From: Christensenellaceae bacterium
Lineage (GTDB): Bacteria; Bacillota; Clostridia; Christensenellales; Borkfalkiaceae
Length of the DNA stretch: 64,000 nt
Assembly (NCBI GenBank): GCA_948890655.1
Contig: CAQTYU010000006.1
Coordinates: forward strand, 1-64,000
Reading direction: 5' to 3'
Shown here: positions 1 through 9,529 of the stretch, one piece after another
How the letters are laid out: every line of letters begins with the position of its first letter
Numbering within the stretch: position 1 is the stretch's first letter
Program-made: the position numbers and the translations under genes
Notes under the pieces: generated by a model
What the model was told of the DNA's origin: nothing
Database searches by the model: none
The model's input: the letters and a program-made list of their open reading frames with translations, nothing else

Positions 1-56
1 TCGTTTACGCCCGATGTAGTTGGGTTTTAACCCCGCAAGATAAGGTAGTTGCCGGA
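1..56 (+). rRNA. rrf: 5S ribosomal RNA, 3' end (partial)
   Basis: The first ~56 bases match the 3' half of bacterial 5S rRNA: a CCGATGTAGT segment, a G-rich/C-rich helix (TGGG...CCCC), then AAGATAAGGTAGTTGCCGG, which aligns with the GAGAGTAGGACGCCGCC end of the Bacillus molecule. The 5' half lies left of the window, so this is the tail of an rRNA operon. It is followed 11 nt later by a strong intrinsic terminator, as expected for the last gene of such an operon. Confidence 0.8.
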
Positions 57-67
57 TTTCAAAAAAT

Positions 68-100
68 AAAGGGTACCAATACGGTGCCCTTTATTTTTTT
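68..100 (+). terminator. rRNA operon terminator
   Basis: Ten-base-pair stem (AAAGGGTACC / GGTGCCCTTT, one G-U pair) with a 5-nt loop, then ATTTTTTT. It sits directly after the 5S rRNA end. Confidence 0.9.
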
Positions 101-485
101 AATTGCGTTATTTTGCGGTTAAACGAATTGCCTTATACGAATATGCAAAAAACGAAGTGCTCGTTGCGGATAACGAAATTCTTACTGAAATTACGTTGCC
201 GCTTAAAGACTGCTTTAAAGGTGAACCTTTGATTGGCAAAATATTGCGTGTTGCCTGTTGAACGGTCAGAGCTTTAATTTTCGGCGGAAAAGACCGCATA
301 ATTTAATCAATAATAATTTTGAAATAGTCGGCAGGTAAAATTCCGTCGGCTATCGGCATTTTCGGGCGTTTTGCCGCGGCTGCGATTTACACATAAATAT
401 TGACTGTAAACGCGCGGCGTGATATGATTTTTATAGATATTTAAAAAAATGAATGTATAATAGCCTTAAATTTAAAGGAGATATT
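101..485. other. Intergenic stretch with a possible coding remnant
   Basis: No intact gene is visible between the rRNA terminator and the sbcD-like gene. A 52-codon open frame (about 103-261, plus strand) has protein-like composition (…EYAKNEVLVADNEI…) and ends at TGA, but it lacks an ATG and a ribosome binding site and begins inside the terminator tail. It may be the C-terminal scrap of a deleted gene; I do not recognise it. A TATAAT at 456-461 could be the -10 of the downstream gene, although no good -35 is seen. Confidence 0.25.
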
Positions 486-1544
486 ATGAAGATTTTACAT
501 TGCGCGGATATACATTTCGGTTCCAAGATAGAATCCAAATTTCCAAAAGAGAAGTCGGATGAAAGGAAGCGGGAGGTGCGCGCCGCTTTTCTGCGTATGG
601 TGGAGTACGCCAAAAGAAATAATATCGGCGCAATAATTTTAGCCGGCGATATTTTCGATTCCGACCGTCCATTAAAGAGGGACAAAGAATATTTTTACAG
701 CGTGGTAAGAAATACGCCGGAAATAGATTTTCTTTACCTTTGCGGCAATCATGACACTATGGAATCATACATAGAATACGGACTTGAAAATCTTAAAACA
801 TTTTCGGGGGAATGGACGACGTACGACTACGGCGACGCAGTTATTTCGGGCATAGAAATAAACGAGAATAATGCCCTTTCGCTCTATTCCTCATTAAAGC
901 TTGAAAGGGACAAGGTTAATATAGTGGTTCTGCATGGGCAAGTTGGCAGTACTGCGGGGATGTGTAAAATACAGCTCTCAAAGTTACGAAATAAAAATAT
1001 CGATTATTTGGCGTTGGGACATATTCATACCTTTTCGTCGGGAAAGATTGATGAACGCGGGCAGTATATATACTCCGGCTGTTTAGAGGGGCGCGGTTTT
1101 GACGAAATTGGCGAAAAAGGATTTGTTGTTATTGATACGAATGAAAAAATTTCGTTTAAGTTTGTGCCGAATTGTTCGAGAGTGTTTGAGGAAGTTACAG
1201 TAGATATAAGCGGCACGCAGGATATATTCACAGCATATCAGAAAGTGCTGAGTTTTATAAAATGCAAACCGTCGGATATCGTGCGGATAAATCTTACGGG
1301 TGAAGTATCTTACGACACGGAGGGGTTGGATAAGGAAATTGAAAAACAGCTTGCGCACAAGTATTATTTTGTGTCCGTAAAAAACGGCGTTGCAGTAAAA
1401 TATGACGCCTCGTCCGTTGAAGGCGACGTGTCGTTGCGGGGAGAGTTTATAAGGGAGGTAATGAGTAGCGATTATTCAGAAGAGGATAAAACGGCAATTA
1501 TCACCTGCGGATTAAAAGCTTTGCGCGGAGGTGAGGTGGAATAA
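486..1544 (+). CDS. SbcD/Mre11-like metallophosphoesterase (YhaO-like DNA repair exonuclease)
   Basis: Predicted DNA repair exonuclease subunit of the SbcD/Mre11 type, 352 aa. All calcineurin-like phosphoesterase motifs are present in order: CADIHFGS near the N-terminus (DxH), LAGDIFDS (GDxxD), LCGNHDT (GNHD), VVLHGQ and ALGHIH. These ligate two metal ions in the family. The start is ATG 486, 6 nt after AAAGGAG; an upstream in-frame ATG at 453 has no ribosome binding site. The stop codon overlaps the start of the SbcC/YhaN-like partner by one base, so the two are translated together. This is the Firmicutes YhaO-YhaN arrangement. The C-terminal third is poorly conserved and probably contacts the partner ATPase. 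Confidence 0.88.
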   Translation: MKILHCADIHFGSKIESKFPKEKSDERKREVRAAFLRMVEYAKRNNIGAIILAGDIFDSDRPLKRDKEYFYSVVRNTPEIDFLYLCGNHDTMESYIEYGLENLKTFSGEWTTYDYGDAVISGIEINENNALSLYSSLKLERDKVNIVVLHGQVGSTAGMCKIQLSKLRNKNIDYLALGHIHTFSSGKIDERGQYIYSGCLEGRGFDEIGEKGFVVIDTNEKISFKFVPNCSRVFEEVTVDISGTQDIFTAYQKVLSFIKCKPSDIVRINLTGEVSYDTEGLDKEIEKQLAHKYYFVSVKNGVAVKYDASSVEGDVSLRGEFIREVMSSDYSEEDKTAIITCGLKALRGGEVE

Positions 1545-4114
1545 TGAAACTTATTAAATGTCATATTGAAAACTTCGGCAAACTGAAAAACGTAGATTAT
1601 TCCTTCAATTCCGGATTAACCGAATTCTGCGAACAAAACGGATTTGGTAAAACTACTCTTGCAGCCTTCATTAAAGCTATGTTTTACGGCTTGCCTTCCG
1701 TAAGGGTAAACACAAAAGAGTTTAACGACCGCAAGCACTTTTATCCCTTTTCCGGCGGTAAATTCGGCGGCAATATAATTTTTGAATATAACGGGGCAAT
1801 TTATAGAATCGAGCGCTATTTCGGCAAGAAGAGCGACACTGAGGACGAACTATCCGTCTATTGCAACAATAAAATTTTTAATGGTTTTAGCGCGGATATA
1901 GGCAGGGCGATTTTCGGCGTTGATAAAGAGTCGTTTGAGCGGACCGTTTTTATAACTTCGGATTCGGTTGACTCTAATACAACAAGCGGTATATGCGCCA
2001 AACTTAACTGTTTTGTTGAGAACGCTGACGGCGAAACCGCATTTGATAACGTTATAGCAAAGATAGAAAGGGCGAAAAAGAATTTGAAGGCGGCTAAGGG
2101 CAGCAACGATTTGATAAGTCAAACAAATCAGGCTATATTTGATAAAAAGAGCGAAATTGCCAACCTTGAAATTATAGCAAAATCGCTGGACGAAAGTTAT
2201 ACTAAAAAGAATGTGCTGGAACAGAAAATTATTGCCGAGGAAGCTGAAATCGATAAGGTTAAAAATGCAAATTTAGTTATAGAACGCTGGGAAAAGTACG
2301 ACGCCCTGGCGGCAAACGGCAAACGGATACAGTCAGAATTAAATGAACGGCAAAATAAATACCCTTACGGTTTACCGGATAATGACGAAATTCAATCTTT
2401 AAAAAATTGCGTAAAACAGAAAACTATGTTGGACGGCGCGCAAACCGTGGCGACTTTTGATGCGGAAAAGCAGAAAAGATTGCAAGAGCTGTCTGATGCG
2501 TTTCACGGCGGAGTCCCCGATGAACAAACGCTGAAATCGCTTCGTTATGATTTAGATGAGATAAAGGGGATAGCCGTTAAAACCGCCGGATTAACCGAGA
2601 ATGACGGCGGACGCAGACAGGCTGATTTGCAGCAAAAATTTGCGCGGGGCGTTCCTTCGCAAACTCAGATTGATAGTCTTGAAAATGAGGTAGAGAAATA
2701 TCGCACTCTGGAAAATAGACGAAAAGCCCAGACTACGCTTTCCGCACCCGTAAACACGTCTAAGAAAAATAACGTTTTATGTATCATGCTTTTAATAGCG
2801 TTTGCGGTTGTCGCCATTACGGGTATTGCGTTAATTTTTGTCAATACGATAGCGGGTAGCGCTCTTTTGGCGGTCGGCGTTGTTTCGGCGGTAATTGACG
2901 CCATTATCTGGATATTGAAAGGAAACGCCGCTACGCATAGCACGGTTATTATAGACCGGTCGGCAATAGAAATGCAGGCGCAATTACAACAAACAGAGGG
3001 CGACATCAGAGAGGTTTTGGTTAAGTATGGATATTACAGCCAAAACGGTGTAGCGTTTGATTTTGAAATGCTTAAAAAGGACTTGGCGGACTTAAAACAA
3101 TACGGTGAGGATGCGGCAGTCAAACAGTTAAAGATAGCCGAACTTGAAGCTCGGCGAGATAGGCTTGTGAGTAAAGCGGAGTCGATATTTGTTAAATATA
3201 ATATTGAGTGCGGCGATTTGCAAAACGCGTATGATATCCTATACAACCGCATAAACGAATATAAGAATTTGAAATCCGACGCCGTCAGGGCGGAAAGGGG
3301 CGCTGATGACACAAAAAAGCAATTAGAGGGCATATATGCGGCAATTAACGCTATTTTCGATAAGTATAAAATTCAGATATCGGATAATGTTTATGAACAA
3401 ATTACAGAGCTTGAAAGAGCGGGCGCCGATATTTTAAGGCTGCAGGGCGAACTTGAAGTGGCCATATACGAAATGAAAGATTATGCCTCCAAGTACAATC
3501 TGACCGAGAGACCAGCTAATGAGATTGTGGACGTTTCACAGCTTTCCGAGCAGGTAAAAGAGGGACGAAATCAGCTGGCTATTTTAGACGGGCAGATTTC
3601 AACCGATGAGGCGATGATTGAAAATCTGAATGATAGGTATAGCGAGCTTGAAGTTTTAGAAGAGAAATTGAATGATTATAAACGGCGGCATTACGTTTTG
3701 TCAGAAACGGAAAAGATGATAAAGAAAGCCGACCAGAACTTAAAGGACAGATATGTTGCACCTGTTAAAGATATCTTTATAAAATACGCAGACATGATAG
3801 AAAAAACTTTGGGTGAAAAAATAAATATCGATATGGATTTTAATATTATGTTCGAGCATAGCGGTGAAATATACAGCGAAAAGCATTTCAGTTCGGGGCT
3901 TCGCAGTATTTGCGCACTATGTATGCGGCTGGCGTTCGTTCAAAATATGTACGGGGAAGAAAAACCTTTTATAATTATGGACGACCCGTTTGTTTTTCTG
4001 GACGGCGTGCATATGGAAAATACGTCAAGGGTTATAAAAGAGCTTGCGAAAGATAATCAGATTATTTACTTTTGTTGTCACGATAGCAGAAAGATGGAAG
4101 CCTTGTCTGAGTAA
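1544..4114 (+). CDS. YhaN/SbcC-like AAA ATPase with coiled coils and central membrane-like segments
   Basis: Large SMC/Rad50-type ATPase, 856 aa, partner of the preceding nuclease. Residues ~1-120 form the N-terminal ATPase lobe with a P-loop-like NGFGKTT (residues 32-38); the leading glycine of a classic Walker A is replaced (E30). Residues ~190-400 and ~470-740 are charged, heptad-rich coiled coils. Between them (~405-455) lie two hydrophobic segments separated by a short turn, a YhaN hallmark that suggests membrane attachment. The C-terminal lobe has the ABC-type signature region (FSSGLRS) and a Walker B (FIIMDDPF), then a D-loop and a switch His (FCCHD). The role is inferred as DNA-end processing or sensing with the SbcD-like subunit. 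Confidence 0.85.
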   Translation: MKLIKCHIENFGKLKNVDYSFNSGLTEFCEQNGFGKTTLAAFIKAMFYGLPSVRVNTKEFNDRKHFYPFSGGKFGGNIIFEYNGAIYRIERYFGKKSDTEDELSVYCNNKIFNGFSADIGRAIFGVDKESFERTVFITSDSVDSNTTSGICAKLNCFVENADGETAFDNVIAKIERAKKNLKAAKGSNDLISQTNQAIFDKKSEIANLEIIAKSLDESYTKKNVLEQKIIAEEAEIDKVKNANLVIERWEKYDALAANGKRIQSELNERQNKYPYGLPDNDEIQSLKNCVKQKTMLDGAQTVATFDAEKQKRLQELSDAFHGGVPDEQTLKSLRYDLDEIKGIAVKTAGLTENDGGRRQADLQQKFARGVPSQTQIDSLENEVEKYRTLENRRKAQTTLSAPVNTSKKNNVLCIMLLIAFAVVAITGIALIFVNTIAGSALLAVGVVSAVIDAIIWILKGNAATHSTVIIDRSAIEMQAQLQQTEGDIREVLVKYGYYSQNGVAFDFEMLKKDLADLKQYGEDAAVKQLKIAELEARRDRLVSKAESIFVKYNIECGDLQNAYDILYNRINEYKNLKSDAVRAERGADDTKKQLEGIYAAINAIFDKYKIQISDNVYEQITELERAGADILRLQGELEVAIYEMKDYASKYNLTERPANEIVDVSQLSEQVKEGRNQLAILDGQISTDEAMIENLNDRYSELEVLEEKLNDYKRRHYVLSETEKMIKKADQNLKDRYVAPVKDIFIKYADMIEKTLGEKINIDMDFNIMFEHSGEIYSEKHFSSGLRSICALCMRLAFVQNMYGEEKPFIIMDDPFVFLDGVHMENTSRVIKELAKDNQIIYFCCHDSRKMEALSE

Positions 4115-4152
4115 TAAATTAAGCTGTTAAAGCAAGAAAGTGATTGGTTTGA

Positions 4153-4190
4153 AAGCCCGATTGGTTATCCAATCGGGCTTAGTTTATAAG
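4153..4190 (+). terminator. Intrinsic terminator after the sbcD/yhaN pair
   Basis: Perfect 12-bp stem (AAGCCCGATTGG / CCAATCGGGCTT) with a TTAT loop, followed by AGTTTAT. The U-tract is weak, but the stem is strong and correctly placed. Confidence 0.75.
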
Positions 4191-4336
4191 AAAATGAACG
4201 GAGGCTGCGATAGGATTTTTTAAATGTTTGCATTAAACAGCTGAAATGCGGGGTTTTTAAACGATAACAGCCGTGGGAATTGGTACTTGACAAAACCGCA
4301 TTTATTATTGAAATAAAAAACGAAAGGAGAGGGGGA

Positions 4337-4912
4337 ATGATATGCATTGCAATTGTTGAGGACGAACCTGCGGCATCGAAAACGCTAAAGAGCATGATAA
4401 AAAAATTCGGAACGGAAAATGCGCCGTCTGCGGACTTCGACGTGGCCGAGTTTTCCGACGCCGCCGCAAAGACGGGGAACAACGTATTGGACGTCATACT
4501 TACGGAAAAAAGCTTGCTGTTCGAACAGAACAATATCACCTTTACGTGTGTGGTGCGCGGCGAAGATTTGGCGTTTATGGACGAAATGGACATTTATTCG
4601 CTTTTCGGTAACGCTCTTTCGAATGCTTTTGAAAAGGTTTGCCTTATTAAAGACGGCGACAGGCGGTGCATTTCGCTAAACGTGCGCAGAGAGAGCGAAT
4701 CGCTATCGGTGCACATAGAGAATTTTTACGACGGCGAAATACTTTTCGAGGGCGGGTTGCCCGCAACGAACAAGAACAGGGATTATCACGGCTACGGAAT
4801 TAAGAGTATGGATTTTATTGTCCGCAAATACAACGGCTATATGAATATAACCACGGATGACGGGATTTTTTGCGTGGACTTTGTTTTCCTTTTGAAGCGC
4901 GATATTAAATAA
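4337..4912 (+). pseudogene. Chimeric remnant: response-regulator start fused to histidine-kinase ATPase domain
   Basis: The 191-aa product starts like a LytTR/AgrA-type response regulator (MICIAIVEDEPAASKTL, with the acidic pocket ED) for about 45 residues. It never reaches the phospho-acceptor aspartate. From about residue 50 it reads as the ATPase half of an AgrC/CitA-type GHKL histidine kinase: the N-box-like LFGNALSNAFE, then a G-box-like GYGIKSMDFIV and a final beta strand. The kinase sensor, its phospho-His region and the effector domain are absent. The simplest reading is an in-frame deletion within a kinase/regulator pair that joined the two ends. The ATG at 4337 follows AGGAGAGGGGG. 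It could be expressed as an ATP-binding module, but two-component signalling looks lost. Confidence 0.6.
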
Positions 4913-4940
4913 AGACAAAAATCAATAAAATATAATTTAT

Positions 4941-4975
4941 AACAAGTTTCGTGTTTGTGCGGAGCTTGTTTTTTT
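4941..4975 (+). terminator. Intrinsic terminator
   Basis: Eleven-base-pair stem with two G-U pairs (AACAAGTTTCG / CGGAGCTTGTT), 8-nt loop, then TTTTT, directly after the chimeric gene. The rest of 4976-5200 shows no convincing gene. Confidence 0.75.
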
Positions 4976-5202
4976 ATGGCTTTTTCCGTCAATCTCGTCG
5001 TTTCGGCGTTCATTCGGCGTTCATTTGGAAAAGTGGTATTGACTTTTTAACTAACCGATTTTATACTGCCCTTGCAATCTGCCGACGCCGGATTTTGAAA
5101 AATTTCGGTTGCGCGGTTGCGCCTAATGGAATACGTTGCGGTTACGGAAAGTCGACGCCGTTGCCGCCGTAAAAATGAAAATGTGTAAAGGAGGAAAGTG
5201 AG

Positions 5203-5685
5203 GTGTTGGGAAAAATGAAAAATTATTTTAAATCGAAGGCTCTTGGATTTTATTTCACTGCCGCAGTAGTCGTGCTGTCGTTTTTGTAGCTAATCGTTTA
5301 CATAGCGGCATTCACGCCGGTATCCTGGGAAAGTTATATGCATTGGACGGTCATATTCTTTTAGGTATTGGCAATCATATCGGGTGCAGGGTTATCCGTT
5401 TTAAAGGTGACCTCGCCCTGGGCGCCGGTTGCGGCAACTTTAATGGAGTTTTTATCACTGTTGATGTTCGTCCGCTACGGGTATATGTATTTTTCGCAGA
5501 TATTCTTCGGCGGATTTTCGTTTGCGCTGGTTTTCCAGATGTATTACGGCTATCTTGTAAGTATTATTCTTTACATTCTTATTTTGGGATTGGGCACGGC
5601 TTCGATATTCCTTAAACAGACGAAAGCGGTTGAAAATTGCAAAACCGAGAATGAAGCGGTTGCTCCCGCGGGAGGTGAAGTATGA
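5203..5685 (+). pseudogene. Membrane protein gene with two in-frame TAG codons
   Basis: One continuous frame of 161 codons runs from GTG 5203 (or ATG 5215, after AAAGGAGG) to TGA 5683-5685. It is interrupted only by TAG at 5287-5289 and TAG at 5362-5364. The protein either side is uniform: a first membrane helix (FYFTAAVVVLSFL*LIVYIAAF), a second (TVIFF*VLAIISGAGLSVL), two to three more helices (…MEFLSLLMFVRYGYMY…, …SIILYILILGLGTASIF) and a hydrophilic tail. TAG serves as a normal stop elsewhere in this window, so these are nonsense mutations. The stop overlaps the next start (ATGA), showing the original operon with the GH3 gene, which is itself damaged. Confidence 0.75.
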
Positions 5686-7560
5686 AAATAAGTAATAAAG
5701 TATTAAAACCGTTAAAACTGGCGTCTAAAATATGCCTGGAAATATTTACGTTTTTGTTCGGCGTGGTAATGGTTGGCGGAACTATTCTTTTGGAAAACAT
5801 AGACGCGGTAAACACCGTTTTAAAGGGGCAGACGCAGATAACCGTAGAGGACCCCAACGCGGCGGCGAAGGACAGCGAATATTTTAAAACAGCTTTTAAC
5901 AGCGTTTCCGAAGTGAAGAAAAACGGCGAGCTTTACGCCGAGACAATAGTTGCCGAGGGTGCGACGCTGCTTAAAAACGACGGCGCGCTACCCCTTGCGG
6001 AGGGTGCAAAGGTTAGTTTGTTTTCCACCTCTTCCGTAGACCCCATCGTTGCAGGCACAGGCTCGGGCGGCAGCAGCGGCAATATAATTTCGTTGAAGCA
6101 AGGCTTGGAGGAAGCGGGTTTACAGGTTAACGCCGAGCTGTGGGACTGGTATAAAGAAAATCTTGGAACTTACGGCAAGCAGAAGTCGGGCGGTACTGTA
6201 GGCACGACATGGACCATAGGTGACGCGCCCTGGAACCAGATTCCTACAGCGGCAAAAACGCAGAAGGTTGACGCGGCGGTGTTCGTGCTTTCGCGCAGCG
6301 GCGGCGAGGGCATCGATTCCACGATTTACAACGGCGACAAGAGCGACTTCGGTGACGGAAACTACCTTAAGCTTTCCCCCACGGAAAGGGACGTGCTTAA
6401 AAATCTTAAAGCGTTAAAGGGCACCGCTTTCAACCATATAATAGTTTTGCTCAACTTTGCAAATCAGGTTCAGCTCGATTTCGTTGAGGAATACGGCGTG
6501 GACGCGCTTTTGTGGGTTGGCAATTACGGAGAAGTAGGCGCTTATGCAATAGGCGATTTGCTTGCGGGCAACGTTAACCCTTCAGGCAGACTTGCCAATA
6601 CTTTCTGGCGCGAGCATTGGTTAAATCCCGTTCACGCAAACTTTGCAACCTTAATAGACACCACGAACAACGCTTCGCAATGGAATATGAGCACCAACAG
6701 CAAGAGCGTCCGCAGCATAGTTTATCAGGAAGGCGTGTATATGGGTTACCGTTACACCGAAACCCGCTACGAGGATAAAATTCTCGGCACGGAAAAGACG
6801 GGCGACTTCGATTATAGCGCGGCGGTTGCTTATCCTTTCGGTTACGGCATTTCATACACGGATTTCGCCTATTCCGATTTTTCGGCGGCGCGCGTTTCCG
6901 CGTCGGGGAAAGCCGAAGCTTATTACAACGTTTCGGTAAAGGTTACCAACACGGGAAGCAGGGCCGGCAAGGAAGTGGTTCAGCTTTACGCGCAAAAGCC
7001 TTATACCGACTATGACAAGCAGTACGGCATTGAAAAACCCGCCGTGGAGCTTGTGGGTTTTGCAAAGACCAAAACAATTAAACCCGGCGACAGCGAAACG
7101 GTTAATATAACCGTAAACGAGCGCGACCTTGCAACCTATGATTCTTACAACGCAAGAACTTATATATTGGAGGACGGCAGATATTATCTTACCGTTGCAA
7201 AGGACGCGCATGCGGCAGTTAACAACGTGCTTGCCGCAAAGGAAAAGACCACCGAGGACGGCATGACTGCGGCAGGCAGCAAAAATATGGTTTACAGCGA
7301 GCTTAAGCAGTATAACGACGAGTTATATTCGCACTCGGCGGTGAACACCGACGTTGAGATTTGCGCTTATCACAAGCAGCGCAAACCCCGACACGCAATA
7401 CGGCGAAAAGACCGTTACGATAAAGGCGGGCGAAACGGTAACGTTTACTTTTGACATTACCTATATGCACGCGTCCATAATGCTTAACGTAATGGTTAAA
7501 GACCACGCGGTAAGCGAGGTTTACCTCGGCGTATATCAGTATGTTTCGGTTGCAGAGTAA
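5682..7560 (+). pseudogene. GH3 beta-glucosidase-like gene, barrel domain missing and C-terminus frameshifted
   Basis: The readable 590-aa frame (5682-7454) has an N-terminal membrane anchor (~15-38), the GH3 alpha/beta sandwich domain (from LYAETIVAEGATLLKNDG, ~85-400, with GRLANTF and PFGYGISYT) and a fibronectin-III-like domain (~425-505). This is the order of circularly permuted clostridial GH3 enzymes, in which the catalytic (beta/alpha)8 barrel should follow. Here it is absent: after SELKQYNDELYSHSAVN the frame runs into junk at ~7350. The next frame (from ~7354 to TAA 7560) carries a beta-rich C-terminal tail. The barrel supplies the catalytic nucleophile, so glucosidase activity is probably lost. 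An internal deletion plus frameshift fits best. Confidence 0.65.
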
Positions 7561-7607
7561 AACGATGCACACGAAATTTCATATTATTTTAAAGTAACTG
7601 CTTTTTA

Positions 7608-7645
7608 AAAGCCGCCGCAGGTGTCAGCCTGCGGCGGTTTTTTAT
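7608..7645 (+). terminator. Intrinsic terminator after GH3 remnant
   Basis: GC-rich stem (GCCGCCGCAGG / CCTGCGGCGG) followed by TTTTTTATTTTT. Confidence 0.88.
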
Positions 7646-7790
7646 TTTTATGGAAAATTTTGTGAAAAGTGAAAGATATAGCAGGGGATATTTTGGTGAA
7701 CGCGGGATATATGGGGGGTAACGGGCAAAATCTTTGACGTTTCGGGCGTGTTTTGCGGGAAATTGCGGCATATTGCGGGGGTTTCTGTTA

Positions 7791-7819
7791 TTGACAAATT
7801 AATAAAATAACAGTATACT
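7791..7819 (+). promoter_or_regulatory. Sigma-A promoter of the 7849 membrane protein gene
   Basis: TTGACA, 17-bp spacer, TATACT; start of transcription expected near 7826. A GAGGTG ribosome binding site follows before ATG 7849. Confidence 0.8.
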
Positions 7820-7848
7820 GTAATATACCACAGTGACAGAGGTGTAAA

Positions 7849-9483
7849 ATGAGCGAGCTTACAACCGGAAAAGGACCGATGAGAAGATTACAGAGCAAAT
7901 TAATACCGTTGAATATTATTGTTTCGATAATATCGGTTATTGCGGCGGTTACGCTGTTTTTTATGCCGCTTTTAGAGATAAAACTGGAAAAAATAACAAG
8001 CAACCCCGAGGTTGTTAAATTTGTGGACGACAAAATAAGCGAGGCGCTGGATAACGGCGCGGACTCGGTTGAGGGACAGACGGGGGATTTGCTTGCCGAT
8101 ATCGACATACCGAAAATAATTGTGCCCGTGGTGGAATCGGTGTTTATGCAGGTCAAAGGCAACGTTGCCGTTTCGGCTTTCAGCCTTTTGGGGCTTGCTA
8201 TGTCCGAAGCCCCGGGAGAAGCGGTTGCGGAAATGTTGTTGAGCGAGAAGGACGGGCTTTTAACTCAGCTTACCGACAGCCTTGTAAAGGCGGTTATGGA
8301 TTTGCCGCAGAATAAGCAGGTGCAGGACGCGATTGAGGAAGTTATTCTCGTTTCGATGAGCACGCAGGTGAAAGCGAACGTGCCCGAAGAATTTAAGAGC
8401 TTTGTTGAGCCCGACGAGTTGGCGAAAACTCTTAAATCGATGGACGAGGCTAAGAGCGAGGAAGAGGCCCTTCAAAAAATAGACGAATATCTTGCGGCGG
8501 TTGAGGCGAAAAACACCGACGGCGGGGAGATGGACGCCGCAAAGAAACAGGAAATCAGGGATATGGTGAGCAAGGTGTATCAGGACACCGTCGAGCACAC
8601 CAAGGACGAAAACGGAGAAGATAACTTTTCGGTAGAGGCGATGGTCTGCGTGGCGGCTTCGGGGGTGCTTAATTCGGAAGAGTTTGACGAAGTGAGAAAC
8701 GAGGACGGTTCAGTCGATTTGATGGCGTTTATCAATAAAATGATGGGCGGCACGCAGGAAGGCGAAGGCGGCGAAGTGGCAGAGCCTTCGGCAAAGGCTT
8801 TGAAGAGCGCGGTTGTTTATGACGGTGAAGTTACCGCACCCGCGCCTGCGGACGGAAACGAAGACGGCGCAACCGGCGGCGGTGAAGGTAACGAAAGCGG
8901 CGGAACGGAAGAAAATCCCGAAGAGGGCGGCGAAAACGGCGGTGCGGCGGTTGAAGTTAAAGTCGTTTATACCACTTATGTGGATTTGTTCGGTAAAGCC
9001 GTAAAACTGGATGAAAACGAAGTGCGCACGGAAGTTGAAAAGTTGGTTGACGGCTACGTGGGCGTTTATATAGAACAGGCGGTGACGACGATAAACGATA
9101 TGAACGCGGCTTTCCCTGTGTTCTGGGTTGTGTTCGGCGCGTTTGCGTTGTTTGCAGGCGTTTGGGCTATAATGTTCCTGTTCGCGTTTTTAAGGTTGTT
9201 TTCAAAAAATAAACGGTTTACAATGTGGTACGTAAAACTGTTCGGAGCGATTCCCGTGATTTTGTTCTGGCTGGCGCCGATTGTTGCGGGTTGGGCGATT
9301 CCCGCTTATTTCCCCGCGCTTTTGGGTGAGTTTGCGTGGGCGCTGCCCGTAATTTTGGGCGCGCTTGGCACCACGACGTGGGTGAGCGGCATTTGTTACG
9401 TTGTACTGTGGGCGCTTTCGGTTTTCTGGGCGTTCCCCGTTAAGTGCAAAATAAGAAGGTTGATTAAACAGCGCAGAGGCTGA
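7849..9483 (+). CDS. Large multi-pass membrane protein of unknown function
   Basis: Protein of 544 aa, not assigned to a family. Residues ~20-43 form one membrane helix. A long acidic extracytoplasmic region (~45-415) follows, with no recognised catalytic motif but ending in a Gly/Glu/Asn-rich linker (EGGENGGAAVE) typical of flexible surface spacers. The C-terminal quarter has three to four membrane helices (FPVFWVVFGAFALFAGVWAI…, VKLFGAIPVILFWLAPIVAG…, GALGTTTWVSGICYVVLWAL) and a basic cytoplasmic tail. Two-ended anchoring of a large outer domain recalls envelope sensors or Pip/YhgE-like proteins, but I cannot show homology. It has its own promoter and is followed by degV in the same direction. 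Confidence 0.75.
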   Translation: MSELTTGKGPMRRLQSKLIPLNIIVSIISVIAAVTLFFMPLLEIKLEKITSNPEVVKFVDDKISEALDNGADSVEGQTGDLLADIDIPKIIVPVVESVFMQVKGNVAVSAFSLLGLAMSEAPGEAVAEMLLSEKDGLLTQLTDSLVKAVMDLPQNKQVQDAIEEVILVSMSTQVKANVPEEFKSFVEPDELAKTLKSMDEAKSEEEALQKIDEYLAAVEAKNTDGGEMDAAKKQEIRDMVSKVYQDTVEHTKDENGEDNFSVEAMVCVAASGVLNSEEFDEVRNEDGSVDLMAFINKMMGGTQEGEGGEVAEPSAKALKSAVVYDGEVTAPAPADGNEDGATGGGEGNESGGTEENPEEGGENGGAAVEVKVVYTTYVDLFGKAVKLDENEVRTEVEKLVDGYVGVYIEQAVTTINDMNAAFPVFWVVFGAFALFAGVWAIMFLFAFLRLFSKNKRFTMWYVKLFGAIPVILFWLAPIVAGWAIPAYFPALLGEFAWALPVILGALGTTTWVSGICYVVLWALSVFWAFPVKCKIRRLIKQRRG

Positions 9484-9529
9484 AAATCATAAATTAAAAT
9501 TTAACGAGAGATGAGCTTAAGGAGAGAAT

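Noticed and set aside
5287..5364. Recoding of TAG as an amino acid, suggested by two in-frame TAG codons
   Set aside because: Many intact genes here end at TAG (for example 13594-13596, 23136-23138, 48505-48507, 58460-58462, 62098-62100), so TAG is a working stop; nonsense mutation is simpler.
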